Positions 22,200-31,706 of a stretch of 64,000 nucleotides of DNA are shown here, piece by piece (position 1 is the stretch's first letter; every line of letters begins with the position of its first letter). Made by a program: the position numbers and the translations under genes. The DNA lies in assembly GCA_029891385.1 (NCBI GenBank), contig CM057231.1:17766300-17830299 (forward strand), given 5' to 3'. Under the pieces are notes generated by a model. That model worked only from the letters and a program-made list of their open reading frames with translations, was not told where the DNA came from and searched no databases. Source of the DNA: Erythroxylum novogranatense. Its lineage: Eukaryota; Streptophyta; Magnoliopsida; Malpighiales; Erythroxylaceae.

Positions 22200-23760
22200 T
22201 AAGTGAACAGAATGACGATTGCTCATAGAAAATGATGAGCCCGCTACCTATGAAGAGGTTCTCGAAAAGTTCAGAGTCCGAAAATGGCTTTGTGCCATGA
22301 AAGCGAAATGGATTCCATGTACATAAACCAAGTATGGACTTTGGTTGATGCACTGAAGGATAAAACCTATAGGGTGCAAATGGGTTTTCAAGAAGAAAAC
22401 GACATGGATGGTAATGTGATTACCTAAAGCAAGGCTTGTGTTAAAGGATTTCGTCAAAGACAAGGAGTTGACTATGACGAGACCTTTAGCCCCGTAGCAA
22501 TGCTTAAATCCATTCGATACTCCTAGCCATTCTGCTCATTATGATTATGAGATATGGCAATGGATGTGAAGACGACTTTCCTTAACGGAAATCGGTCGAG
22601 GATGTGTACATGACACAACCGAGGGCTTCACTTCCATTGATGGCGAAAAGGTATGCAAGCTTCGTAAATCCATCTATGGATTGAAGCAAGCATCCAGAGT
22701 TGGAACATCCGCTTTGATGAGTCAATCAAAGAGTTTGGTTTCTCACAAAATCGGATGAGCATTGTGTGTACAAAAGGTTAATGGGAATGCAATCGCTTTC
22801 CTTGTGTTGTATGTAGATGACATATCGTTACTCGGAAACGATGTCTCATTGATGCAATCGCTAAAATTTGGTTGTCAAAACAATTTGCGATGAAAGACCT
22901 TGGTGAAGCAACTTATATCCTTGGGATAAAGATCTATAGAGATAGATCAAAGAGGTTGCTTGGTCTTTCACAATCATCGTACATAGACAAGATGCTAAAG
23001 AGGTTTAGCATGGAGCAATCCAAGAGAGGGTTTCTTCCCATCACTCATGGGATAACACTCTCGAAATCTATGTGTCCTAAGACACAAGATGAGAGGATTC
23101 GCATGGATCAGATCCCGTATGCATCTGCAGTAGGATCGATCATGTATGATATGTTATGTATGGGGCCCGATGTATCGTATGCTCTGAGTGTCACGAGCAG
23201 ATACCAATCGGATCCTAGTGAGGGTCATCGGTAATCGCCAAGAATATCCTCAAGTACTTGCAAGGACTAAGGATGTTTTCGATATATGGAGATGGAAATC
23301 TCCAGTGAGCGGCATACGGATGCGGTTTCCAATCGACAAGGATGACTCGGATCCCAACAGTTATGTTTTCACGCTAAACGGCGGAGCGGTCATTGGAAGA
23401 GTTCCAAACAAGAGACGATCACGATTCGATGACCGAAGGCGAGTACATTCTTTGCATCGAGGCGGTAAAGGAAGTCGTTTGGATCAAGAAGTTCATTTCT
23501 GAACTTGGTGTGGTTCCTATCGTGATGGACCCATACAGCTTGTATTGTGACAACAATGGGGCTATTGCTCAGCAAAAGAACCAAGGTCTCACCAACGATC
23601 TAAAACGCATCTCGCAGATATCATCGATTCGAGAGATCATTCTTTAGAGGTGATGTCGCGATCGAGAGGATTCCCACAGAGCGTAACATTGTTGATCCGT
23701 TGACGAAGCCATTGTCACGTAAGAATTTTGATTCTCATGTACTCACTTATGGTATTAGAT
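22200..23760 (+). pseudogene. Copia C reverse transcriptase and RNase H
   Basis: RT homologous to copia B begins at about 22,240. The thumb-side motif MDVKTTFLN lies near 22,560 and catalytic LYVDDI near 22,803-22,822. The open frame 22,872-23,234 (MSKQFAMKDLGEATYILGIK, RMDQIPYASAVGS) covers the end of RT. RNase H follows with YVFTLNGGA at about 23,363, EGEYILCIEAVKEVVWIKKF and YCDNNGAIAQ up to 23,580. The sequence then continues to the tract at 23,783. Against copia B, many one-base losses fall at CAG, CTG or CCAG, for example GCAGAAATGG read as GCGAAATGG. Confidence 0.88.
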
Positions 23761-23782
23761 ACCAAGCGATTGGCTTTAGGTC

Positions 23783-23793
23783 AAGTGGGAGAT
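23783..23793 (+). other. Polypurine tract of copia C
   Basis: AAGTGGGAGAT lies directly before the 3' LTR and primes plus-strand synthesis. Confidence 0.88.
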
Positions 23794-25594
23794 TGTTAGA
23801 GTAGTGCCCTAAAGGCAATCCCTTTAGCGCTTTTTGTTCATAGTCTTGCATGCACTTTATGAATAAATAAAGAAAGGCATGTTTCATTTATTTGATATTC
23901 ATTTTGTTATGAATTGATATTGATCTTTAATCAAATTAATGAAGTCCATGATATATGACATAGCATGAAGGAAATTATGATGTGATCCTAATCCTGAGAT
24001 TCCTATCATGTGCAATTATGTCGTTGTCTAAATTTTCCTAGTCATAGGATTAATGAGACCGACATCATTAATCCTAACAGATTAGCATATGTCATACTCC
24101 TTGATTGGATCAAGCGGTGGATCTCGAAACCGTAAATATGAGATATTTAGAGTTGACTTATGGATGCTTACTAGTGGTAGTAAGTTCATTGATGATTCGC
24201 CATGAGATCATCACATGGATTTAATGTCGCTGATAATCTCATCATAGCAATGGTGCAAGTATCCTTAGACTTGAGGTACTCAAGGATATCTTGAATACCG
24301 ATCCTGTATTTTGACTCCATTCCTCGTGGCCTTCCGGAGGTTACTCATAGGGTGGTGCTTGGGTACAGTTTGAGGTATTCAAGGTAATTGAGTAGCCAAT
24401 AAAGGATTCATCACTTCGTGAGAATGTAAGAGATACCTGCCTCGTCAGATCATTACTTTAAGTCTCTGCCGAGCATGACTATGTCATGAAGAGTGTCTTC
24501 ATGGACATATAAAGTAATGAGTCCTCGGACAGAACCGATTTCACTGGGCTAGACTTAGTCTAGTAAGAGTTGACATATTAGCCATACTCATAACCAAGTG
24601 GGGTATAGGATGATGAAAGGACTAATTGCACAAGAATTGTCATGGAAGGGTTCGTGATCCGTTCGTGATGAATTCATCAAACCAATTACTTTCCGTCAAT
24701 TGGGGTCATGATGTGTTGCTAGATACCGCTCATGACTTGCTCGAGATTAATTGTTAATCTAAGTGGCCAACATAACCGAAACCTAAAGGGTCACACGATA
24801 AGAGTGACTCAGAGAATCAGAAAATAGTAATTGGACATAGTTCCAATTATGGAGAGCATTAGATTAAATGGATCCCAATGGGATTGGGATATGTCCCGAT
24901 GAGATCGCGACATCAATATTGCTAAGAAAGGTTTAGGGAGTCGTTTCAAAGATCGGGGCCCCAGAGAGCGAAGAGACCAGACCCAGTTGGATCGACCTTA
25001 GCAATATATTCTAATTAATTAATTAAGTAATTAATTAATTAATTATTATATATATATGTCCATGCACGTTGGAAAGTGGAAAGGAGAGGATAGCTTTGAA
25101 AAGTCAAAGCTTGGTTACTTTATTCATTAAAGAATGAATGGTCATTAAGTCACCACTTGTCCTCATTTTATGGAAGCCTTTTAATTAGTTAAAAGACATA
25201 TAAAAGGGTAAGAAGATGATGATGGTTCGTAGGTTTTAAAAAGAAATGAAGATGAAAGCTTAATAGTTGCTTTGCTTTAAAAGGTTCATTTTCTTCTTCT
25301 CCTTAAGCAACCATCGACTTCTCCTTCTCCAAGCACAAGGTTTCAACGCTTTCTCAAGCTCTCCAGATGTAGGTAGGGTCTAGCGCCTCTTATTCTGTTT
25401 AGCTATTCCGGTCAAAGATGTTTGATCCGTTAGGTTTTCTAATCTCTGCGTGGATACCTTTAGAGATAGTCTCTATTGGCTATTCAGTTTGAGGTTTTCA
25501 TATCGACACCGGATCCTGGGTTTCGGAAGGTCCTGAATAAAAATTTTGTTTCACGCTTTGGAACATGTGATGTTCCTCCCGGGATTTTCCTACA
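23794..25594 (+). mobile_element. 3' LTR of copia C (1,801 bp)
   Basis: Same ends as the 5' LTR (TGTTAGAG..TTTTCCTACA). Differences from the 5' copy are few and mostly one- or two-base changes at CAG, CTG and CCGG. Two longer divergent spots lie near 24,930-25,000. The (ATTA)n tract is longer here (25,012-25,046). Confidence 0.95.
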
Positions 25595-25599
25595 GTTAT

Positions 25600-26660
25600 G
25601 GCATAGACCCTGGCTTGAGACTACTATCTGCTGCTCAGACCCTCTGACCTCACTGTGGACCCCTCTGCTCGGCCTCGACCTCGACCTTGACCTCAACCTC
25701 TCCATCCCGATCCACCTCTACGGCTCTACTGCACTATGGTATGGCTGCCTGACCTTCCAATCATAGTAGACTGGGCTCTCAAAGTCTCTGGACAGTTCCT
25801 AACCAGGTGGTCCATCGAGCCACACCTCAGGCAAGCTCCAGACAGCCATCGACACTCTCCACTGTGTCTCTTGTCACAATGCTCACAGACTGGAACAGTC
25901 TGCCCTAAACCTCTGGCACTGTCGCCACCACTACCAGTCTGTACGAATCTGCCTCTCTGCCCATGACTAGTCTGTCTAGCCCCTCTTGCAGATCTAAAAG
26001 ACCTGCCCTGACGCTTGTTGTACCCTCTGCTGGCATTGCCCTGACTATCACTGGATCTCTTGTTCTTGGTCGGGGGACCAGTCTCAATCTGACTCTGCCT
26101 CAGTAGCTGCTCAATAACTCACTGCAGCAGCCCTCAACTCAATGAAATTGCCCATGTCCGACCTGGCCAATCGGGTACAGATCTCTAGATTGAGTCCGCC
26201 CTCAAAATGTTGACACCTGTCAGCCTCAGTACCAATCAGAGCAGAAGCACACCCCATCAACTCATTGAATCGCACCTCATAGTCGGCCACTGACATCTGT
26301 ACCTGTCTCAACTTGAGGAACTCCTGCATCTTCATCTCCAAATAGACCTTAGGCATATAATTATCCCGGAAGGCCTTCAGAAAATCCTCCCATGTCGAGG
26401 ATGTGGCCCGTGGTACCGCCGGACGGTCTTCCACCACTGATATGCCAGACCCTGAAGAAGAGAAACCGCGTAGTCAAAACGCTCATCCGGGTCACAGTAC
26501 ATCTGATCGAGGACTCTCTCAGTCCTCTCTAGCCATCCCTCAGCCTCCGCAGGGTCTGTTCTGCCAAAGAAATCAACAACTCCCTGCTTGCGCAGTCGAT
26601 CATATCTCCGTTCCCGTCTCACAGGAACTCGAGGAGGCAACTCCTCTGAACAAGGCATAG
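25600..26660 (-). pseudogene. G1 Gag with zinc knuckle
   Basis: Gypsy Gag, the structural protein. The frame 26,377-26,658 gives FGRTDPAEAEGWLERTERV, DERFDYAVSLL and AYQWWKTV, the Retrotrans_gag pattern. A frame change near 26,400 leads to 26,111-26,437 with WEDFLKAFRDNYMP, FLKLRQVQMSVADYEVRFNE. A stop at 26,111 and a basic linker follow, then a CCHC knuckle, CLRCGSMDHLVRNC, at about 25,780-25,825. The knuckle is upstream of the copia C insertion (25,594/16,030) that divides gag from protease. The start at 26,658 is the first Met of the open frame; the native N-terminus may extend toward the primer site. Confidence 0.87.
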
Positions 26661-26821
26661 GGGACTCCCTACTAGCTCCTACCGATTCTAGGTCGGCTGG
26701 TAGCTCAACTCGATCTCCCAGTACGAATGACCTAAAACAGACAAGAAATTCTGATCAGTTCTACTATTCTTACAGTGATTCCAGCCTAAATATACAATAT
26801 GCCCAAAAGATGCCAAACCAT

Positions 26822-26833
26822 GCTCTGATACCA
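26822..26833 (-). other. Primer-binding site of G1
   Basis: The minus strand reads TGGTATCAGAGC, five bases inside the 5' LTR. Confidence 0.93.
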
Positions 26834-26838
26834 CCAAA

Positions 26839-28563
26839 TGTAGCGCCCCCTCACCGTAGAGTACACATCGGGACGCCCCAAGGTCCCTCCGACACGTAAC
26901 CTACAATAAAGGTGCACTACCGATAAATCCGACTAATAATCCACATGGCATCACAATAAATAAACCACAATATTAGAAATCACTAAAATTTTAAAACCAT
27001 AATATCAATCTGATACAGTCATCTAGTAGCAGAATAAACAAGTCTATCAGTCCCCTAACAAAATCAAAAAGGAAACTGATACAAGCATCTATCCTAAGTC
27101 ATCCTCAAAAGTCCAACCCAGCTGACCGACCTGTGTGCCATCGCTTCTCTTGCCAGCAGCTCGCACGGCAGGAAAAGACTATCTCCGAAGCTAGGGGTCT
27201 AAACTATCAGTCCTGAAAAATATATGCAATTTTGGGTGAGTTTGCGAACTCGGTGAGAAACCATCATCGATGGTTCACTCAAATCATGCATTACACATAT
27301 TGCGTACAACATAGCACAGTAACATTCAATTATCATATAGAAATTTACAGTAGTCTATCACAGTCTGCAGTATCATATAACAGTTTACAATAGTCTATCA
27401 CAGTCTGCAGTATCATATAACAGTTTACAATATCATGCCATCACATAATTCAGTAATCGTCACATAACAGTTACTCATGTGTATGTAATGCATATGTGAC
27501 ACTTTTCTAGTTATTCAGTATTGTGCCCAAGCGCTCAGTCAGTATTCAGTGGGGACGCGTCAGGGATAAATCCCCTCTGGCTCGAGGCCTGGTCAGTACA
27601 GTATTCGAGCTCGAGGCTCATTTCAGTGATAATAGCGACTTGGGTTACGTCCATTATCTGATCATGCATTTATGCATGTAATGCAGTGCTCAGTAATTCA
27701 GTGGTATGGCTATAAAAGCCCAGTATTATAGTTCTCAGTCATATGGCTATAAAGCCCAGTATCACAATTCTCAGTGTCATGCAGTAGTCCAATCCAATTC
27801 AGTAAAAGCATGAAATCCGATCCTATACATTTCAGTAATCATACAGTTCACCTTTGCATGTAGTTCACAAAGAGCATTTAGACAATCAGGAATTTGAGAA
27901 ACCAACTAGGTTACTCACCTGTAACTTCGAAACTCTTGCTCGAAGTTCCAAAGAATATCCGTGGAATGACGATCCAACGGTGCCTCTATAACAGTTAAAC
28001 ACAGTCCCATTACTAGATGCTCATTTAAATAATTCAGTGATGCATATGTCTCAATGAAATTACGTACAATGCATGTTCACGATTTACCAGCGCTAAATCC
28101 CAATTTCAATGTTTTATGCCCAATTCTAACTCTTTATTCAATTTGATCAATACTGATTTCAGTACTATACAGTCAATCAGTCTATCATTCAAAATATCCA
28201 GTCCGGGCATTTTCGCCCGAATTTCCAGAAAATTTCCTATAGGCCACTATCCACTACCAATCACTCTTAAACTATTTTAAATCAGTTATTCGAACCCTAT
28301 TACTTTTAATTTCTCAGTCAATTCCCGATCTAACAAATTCCAGTTCACAATCCAATCAATTCACGATTCGATCAATTCATCGACCATATTCACTATCAAA
28401 TGCCAGAAATCATGAATGCATGTACCTATGAATAAATGCATATGCAATAAACCTGTTCCTCTATAATTAGAGGTCAGTAACATGCTCAATCAGTAATATG
28501 CAGTAAAATCCTAACCCGTCCCATTTACCAAAATAACCTTGCTAACAGTAACGGGATGTTACA
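26839..28563 (-). mobile_element. 5' LTR of G1 (1,725 bp, internally deleted)
   Basis: Starts TGTAGCGCCCC and ends GGGATGTTACA on the plus strand. It lacks about 690 bp present in the left LTR (junction near 28,157), including the CGTCGCGACG cluster. Elsewhere it aligns closely. Near 27,926-27,960 it is locally garbled relative to the left LTR at CCAG/CTGG sites. It holds GAGCTCGAGGCTC at 27,607-27,619 and GGGATAAATCCC at 27,563-27,574, both self-complementary. Confidence 0.92.
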
Positions 28564-28617
28564 TAAAGAGTTTGGTTTCTCACAAAATCCAGATGAACAC
28601 TATGTGTATATGAAGGT
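28564..28617 (+). pseudogene. Copia B remnant beyond G1
   Basis: Begins with the TSD copy TAAAG and resumes the RT frame (KEFGFSQNPDEHYVYMK) exactly where G1 interrupted it at 10,146. It matches copia C at about 22,727-22,780. Homology stops near 28,617, where B is truncated. This proves that G1 inserted into B. Confidence 0.85.
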
Positions 28618-28869
28618 GATTGAGCCCAAGTTTATTATATAAATTGGCTACACTTTTACTATTCTTAATGTACTTTTTGACTCTTAACTTTTTATTTTTG
28701 TGCTTTAATTAGTCTCTTACAGTGAGCTTACACTTTATACAATTTGATAGCAAAATTATCACAAAGTGACATTAATTCCATCATAATTTATCCAAGGACA
28801 ATTGATACAAAAAATTGTTGTTTCATATTGTAGGGGACAAAGAGAGTCAAAAGGTTGAGAAGAGTCAAC

Positions 28870-29035
28870 ACGTCGAGGATCATGAAGAACTCTGCACGCC
28901 GCAACGTAATGCAAGCAGCACGCCACGACGAGGATCCAAGAAGTGCACGTCGCGACGCCTACAAAGCATCTCGTCGCGGCGAGCAATCAAAGAAGGGCAC
29001 GCCACGATGTCAACAAATCATCTCGCCGCGGCGAA
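28870..29035. repeat. CGTCGCGACG palindrome cluster in H
   Basis: About seven units 21-28 bp apart alternate CACGYCRCGACG and CTCGYCGCGGCGAG types, including CTCGTCGCGGCGAG at 28,970-28,983. It is the same motif family as in G0 and G1 but lies in a segment that otherwise does not match their LTRs. Confidence 0.8.
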
Positions 29036-29101
29036 CGGTCGGGTATCCGGACTTAATTTAGAAAATCCTCTCACTATTCCGACCCGACCCGCGACCCATC
29101 C

Positions 29102-29108
29102 TATAAAA
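29102..29108 (+). promoter_or_regulatory. TATA box of H
   Basis: TATAAAA lies 70-230 bp downstream of the palindrome cluster and upstream of a purine-rich leader. Inferred promoter. Confidence 0.55.
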
Positions 29109-29250
29109 ACCTTGCCAAATTAGGTTTAAAGGAGTCGAACACGGAGAGAAAGAAGAGAGAGGAGAAGAATGAAGAGACAATAAAAGAATTCACGGCCTAA
29201 CCACTCAGGGTTCCCTTCGGGTTCCCTGGGAAGAATCTTTGTATAGGTTT

Positions 29251-29408
29251 TGTAACATCCCGATTCCGTCCAAAGGGTTAGAACCCTACAAATTTGGTAC
29301 ATGTGAGATTAATCAGAGAAATTGGGACAACATATCTCATGCTCATGCATTCCATACGGTGCACATGTACATGAATAGTGGATCTTTGCACATAACCAAA
29401 ATTGTACA
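29251..29408 (+). mobile_element. E: first 158 bp of a plus-strand LTR
   Basis: Starts TGTAACATCCCG, the same LTR start as G3 and F read on their own strand. It is interrupted at 29,408 by G3 and continues at 50,187, so the intact LTR is about 3.99 kb. The flank 29,246-29,250 (GGTTT) would be its TSD; the partner is not in the window. Confidence 0.8.
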
Positions 29409-31692
29409 TATAGCATCCCACTCCCACAAGACCCGAACCCGACATCAACGGTGATGTCCGAAGTTCATGAACCCGCCAGGTGGTATGCTAAAAAGATCAA
29501 TGCGATTTAAAACTTCGGTAATATATTTTATTTTATTTTTTCTTTGAAAACCAATCGAGTCTTGAGATATCAAGAATGATTTAGCCTTTTAATTCAAAAA
29601 CATATAATTTCACTCATAAAAGACACTCCTGACAGATTTAAATATTACAAGCACGAGAATTCAAAACCAAATTGGCCCCAATGTCGTCCCCTAACACTTT
29701 CAAGAATCACATTAACATACAACATTTATCAATTGGGGACCCTCGAAATAACGATATCATTTTGCGAAAAATACAAATTTTCACAGAATGTAATGACACT
29801 AAGGCGTATATGAACTGATCCCGACCTCGAACCCCGACTTAAGTGCAGAGGGCATACTCCGCAGTGTCTAACGGGTACTCTTCAATTCTGAAAAATAATT
29901 GCAATGTTGGGTGAGTTTGCGAACTCAGTGACAAACCATCATTGATGGTTCACCCAATTCATGCATATACACATAATTTACCAATTATCACATACGATCA
30001 CAATTCATAAATGCAAGGCGTATCGCCTTTCATACAATCCACATTTAATCATACCATATACGCAATGCACATGAGACCCTTTCCATTTTTATTTCGTTGT
30101 TGTGACCGTGCGCCTGAGTTCAGTAACGTTGAGCCTGTGGCTTTGAAATCATTGGGCTTGCAACCCTGATACATTGAGCCTGAGGCTCTGAATACGTTGG
30201 ACCTGAGGTCCTGTACGTTGAGCTGAAAGCTCTCTTATACGTTGGGCGTGATATGCCCTGATACGGTGGCTGCTCCGGTTACAACTGCCTTTATCTGATC
30301 ATGCCATCATGCATGGATGCATATGCTCTAATTCCCTTTTACACAAAAATGCCTATTTCACACAAAAATGTAGCTAACAACCCAAAGTTTAAGTGGCCAC
30401 AAACCTCACCTCATTTGCATTCCTACACAATTAGTTATGCTAACAACAAGACAATCAAGAAAACCATAATTTTCCAGATTTGGTGTTAACCTTAGTTCTA
30501 TCATTTCCAATGCCATTAACACATCATGAAACATCCAAATGAACACAAATCAGTTCTTATACCATTCATACATGTACTAGGGCTAATACACAAAAATTGG
30601 CAGCACTTAATTCTTCATTTCCAAGTAAAATCAATGATCAATATGCCATCAAAATCAAGTTAAAACCATGCATCAATCATCCTACTTTCAATTCATAACC
30701 AACCCTAACCTTATACCCATTAATTCAAGCCATAATTGACATCAATTTAATGCATCCATCATCATAATAAATACACTAGCCCTCCCATTGAAAGCTCCTA
30801 ACTACCATGGCATTCAATTCCTAATAGAAGCATCATTAAAACATCATATAAAGCTTAATTCATTTACTGACCTAATTAGCTTCCAACCTTCACTTCTTTT
30901 CAACTCTTTTCTTAACTTTCTCACCACTTCCTCTAACACTTATGCAAGTGTAAGTTCTCCATGGCAAGACAAGAACTTGGTTGCATGGAGAAGCTCTTAA
31001 GGTTTTAGGATTCTCTTAAAGAAGACAGAAGAGAAAACAATGGAGAGGCCAAAGCAAGGAGCAAGTTTCGTGGATGATGAAAACATAAACAACCAAGTCC
31101 TCTTTTCATGCTTTTCTTAAGGCATAACTGTGTGAGGGAAGTGAGCAAACCAAGAAAGCCATTAATTAGGCATTAAAAGAAGGGGAAAAGTGGCAAAAGG
31201 CCATTAGGCCAAATGTAAAAGTCAAAGAAAGGGTCTTTGACATAAATTAATCCAAATAACCATAAATCTCCACCCAAAATTCGGTTCCTACTAATTTTAA
31301 GGGTCCCTTTATGGGTCCCACCAAGATATTTACTAGTTTAGTTCCAAATAATAGTGGAAAATCAACCGGTTCGTCACTTGGTGATTTTTTTTCGGTCCGA
31401 AAATTTTTTCCGGAAAAATCCAGAAAAATTCCTATAATTCCCATAAAATAGAAAACACATAAAAACTCAGTCCAATAAAATTTTCAAATACAATTACCAC
31501 ATTAATCACAGTCAAATCTCGTTTAGGCCTAATTACCGGGAATTATCATGAATGCATGACGGAAATTTCATGTGCACCATTGGTACTGTGTATCAATCCT
31601 ATTATGCATGAACAGTACTAATTAATCCCTCTCAACCTCATCCTATGACCAATTTCCTATTTTACCCTTCCAGTAGGGGGTGGGATGTTACA
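29409..31692 (-). mobile_element. 3' LTR of G3 (2,284 bp, internal deletion)
   Basis: Begins TATAGCATCCC and ends GGGATGTTACA on the plus strand. It lacks about 1.85 kb present in the right LTR (roughly 46,988-48,845), with the junction near 30,345. It carries the regularly spaced hairpin array at 30,131-30,258. Confidence 0.88.
30131..30258. repeat. 22-bp hairpin array in G3 3' LTR
   Basis: Six self-complementary blocks start at 30131, 30154, 30176, 30199, 30220 and 30244 (steps of 23, 22, 23, 21 and 24). The first five are 13 nt with a 5-bp stem and 3-nt loop, such as GAGCCTGAGGCTC, GGACCTGAGGTCC and GAGCTGAAAGCTC. Stem sequences differ but complementarity is kept. The sixth has a longer loop. 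Confidence 0.92.
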
Positions 31693-31706
31693 ATTCCCCC
31701 CTCCTT
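31693..31706 (-). other. Polypurine tract of G3
   Basis: The minus strand reads AAGGAGGGGGGAAT before the 3' LTR. The bases before it (GAGGACGAAATTTTTTTATA) match the end of chromovirus pol. Confidence 0.87.

Larger units (their letters stand above)
16030..25594 (+). mobile_element. Copia C, full length, nested in G1
   Basis: A 9.6-kb plus-strand element flanked by the TSD GTTAT (16,025-16,029 and 25,595-25,599). LTRs of 1,810 and 1,801 bp, primer site 17,841-17,852, polypurine tract 23,783-23,793. The leader before gag is unusually long (about 2 kb) and holds two repeat arrays. The LTRs are almost identical apart from differences at CAG/CTG/CCGG sites, so insertion was recent. The coding part is nevertheless full of one-base breaks, many at the same kind of site. 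It sits between G1 gag and protease. Confidence 0.94.
10147..28563 (-). mobile_element. Gypsy chromovirus G1 (Tekay/Del-like)
   Basis: A complete minus-strand Ty3/gypsy element flanked by the TSD TAAAG (10,142-10,146 and 28,564-28,568). LTRs lie at 10,147-12,566 and 26,839-28,563, the primer site at 26,822-26,833 and the polypurine tract at 12,567-12,580. Gene order is gag-PR-RT-RH-IN-chromodomain. Removing nested copia C leaves about 8.8 kb. The chromodomain and the pol end overlapping the polypurine tract are typical of Tekay/Del chromoviruses, which direct insertion toward heterochromatin. It is inserted in the RT of copia B. Confidence 0.93.
28618..29250 (+). other. H: orphan LTR-like promoter segment
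   Basis: AT-rich sequence (28,618-28,840) precedes a GC-rich palindrome cluster, a TATA box (TATAAAA, 29,102-29,108), a purine-rich stretch (GAGAGAAAGAAGAGAGAGG) and an R-region-like block with the inverted repeat GGGTTCCCTTCGGGTTCCC at 29,209-29,227. It ends in TTTGTATAGG, the layout of a plant gypsy LTR. It is cut on the right by E at 29,251. No coding product is recognised; a 102-residue frame across the palindromes is probably chance. Confidence 0.5.

Noticed and set aside
28815..29123. A 102-residue open frame rich in Arg, His and Asp
   Set aside because: It follows the GC-rich palindromes, whose repeats give ARRDE-like strings in any frame, and matches no family I know.
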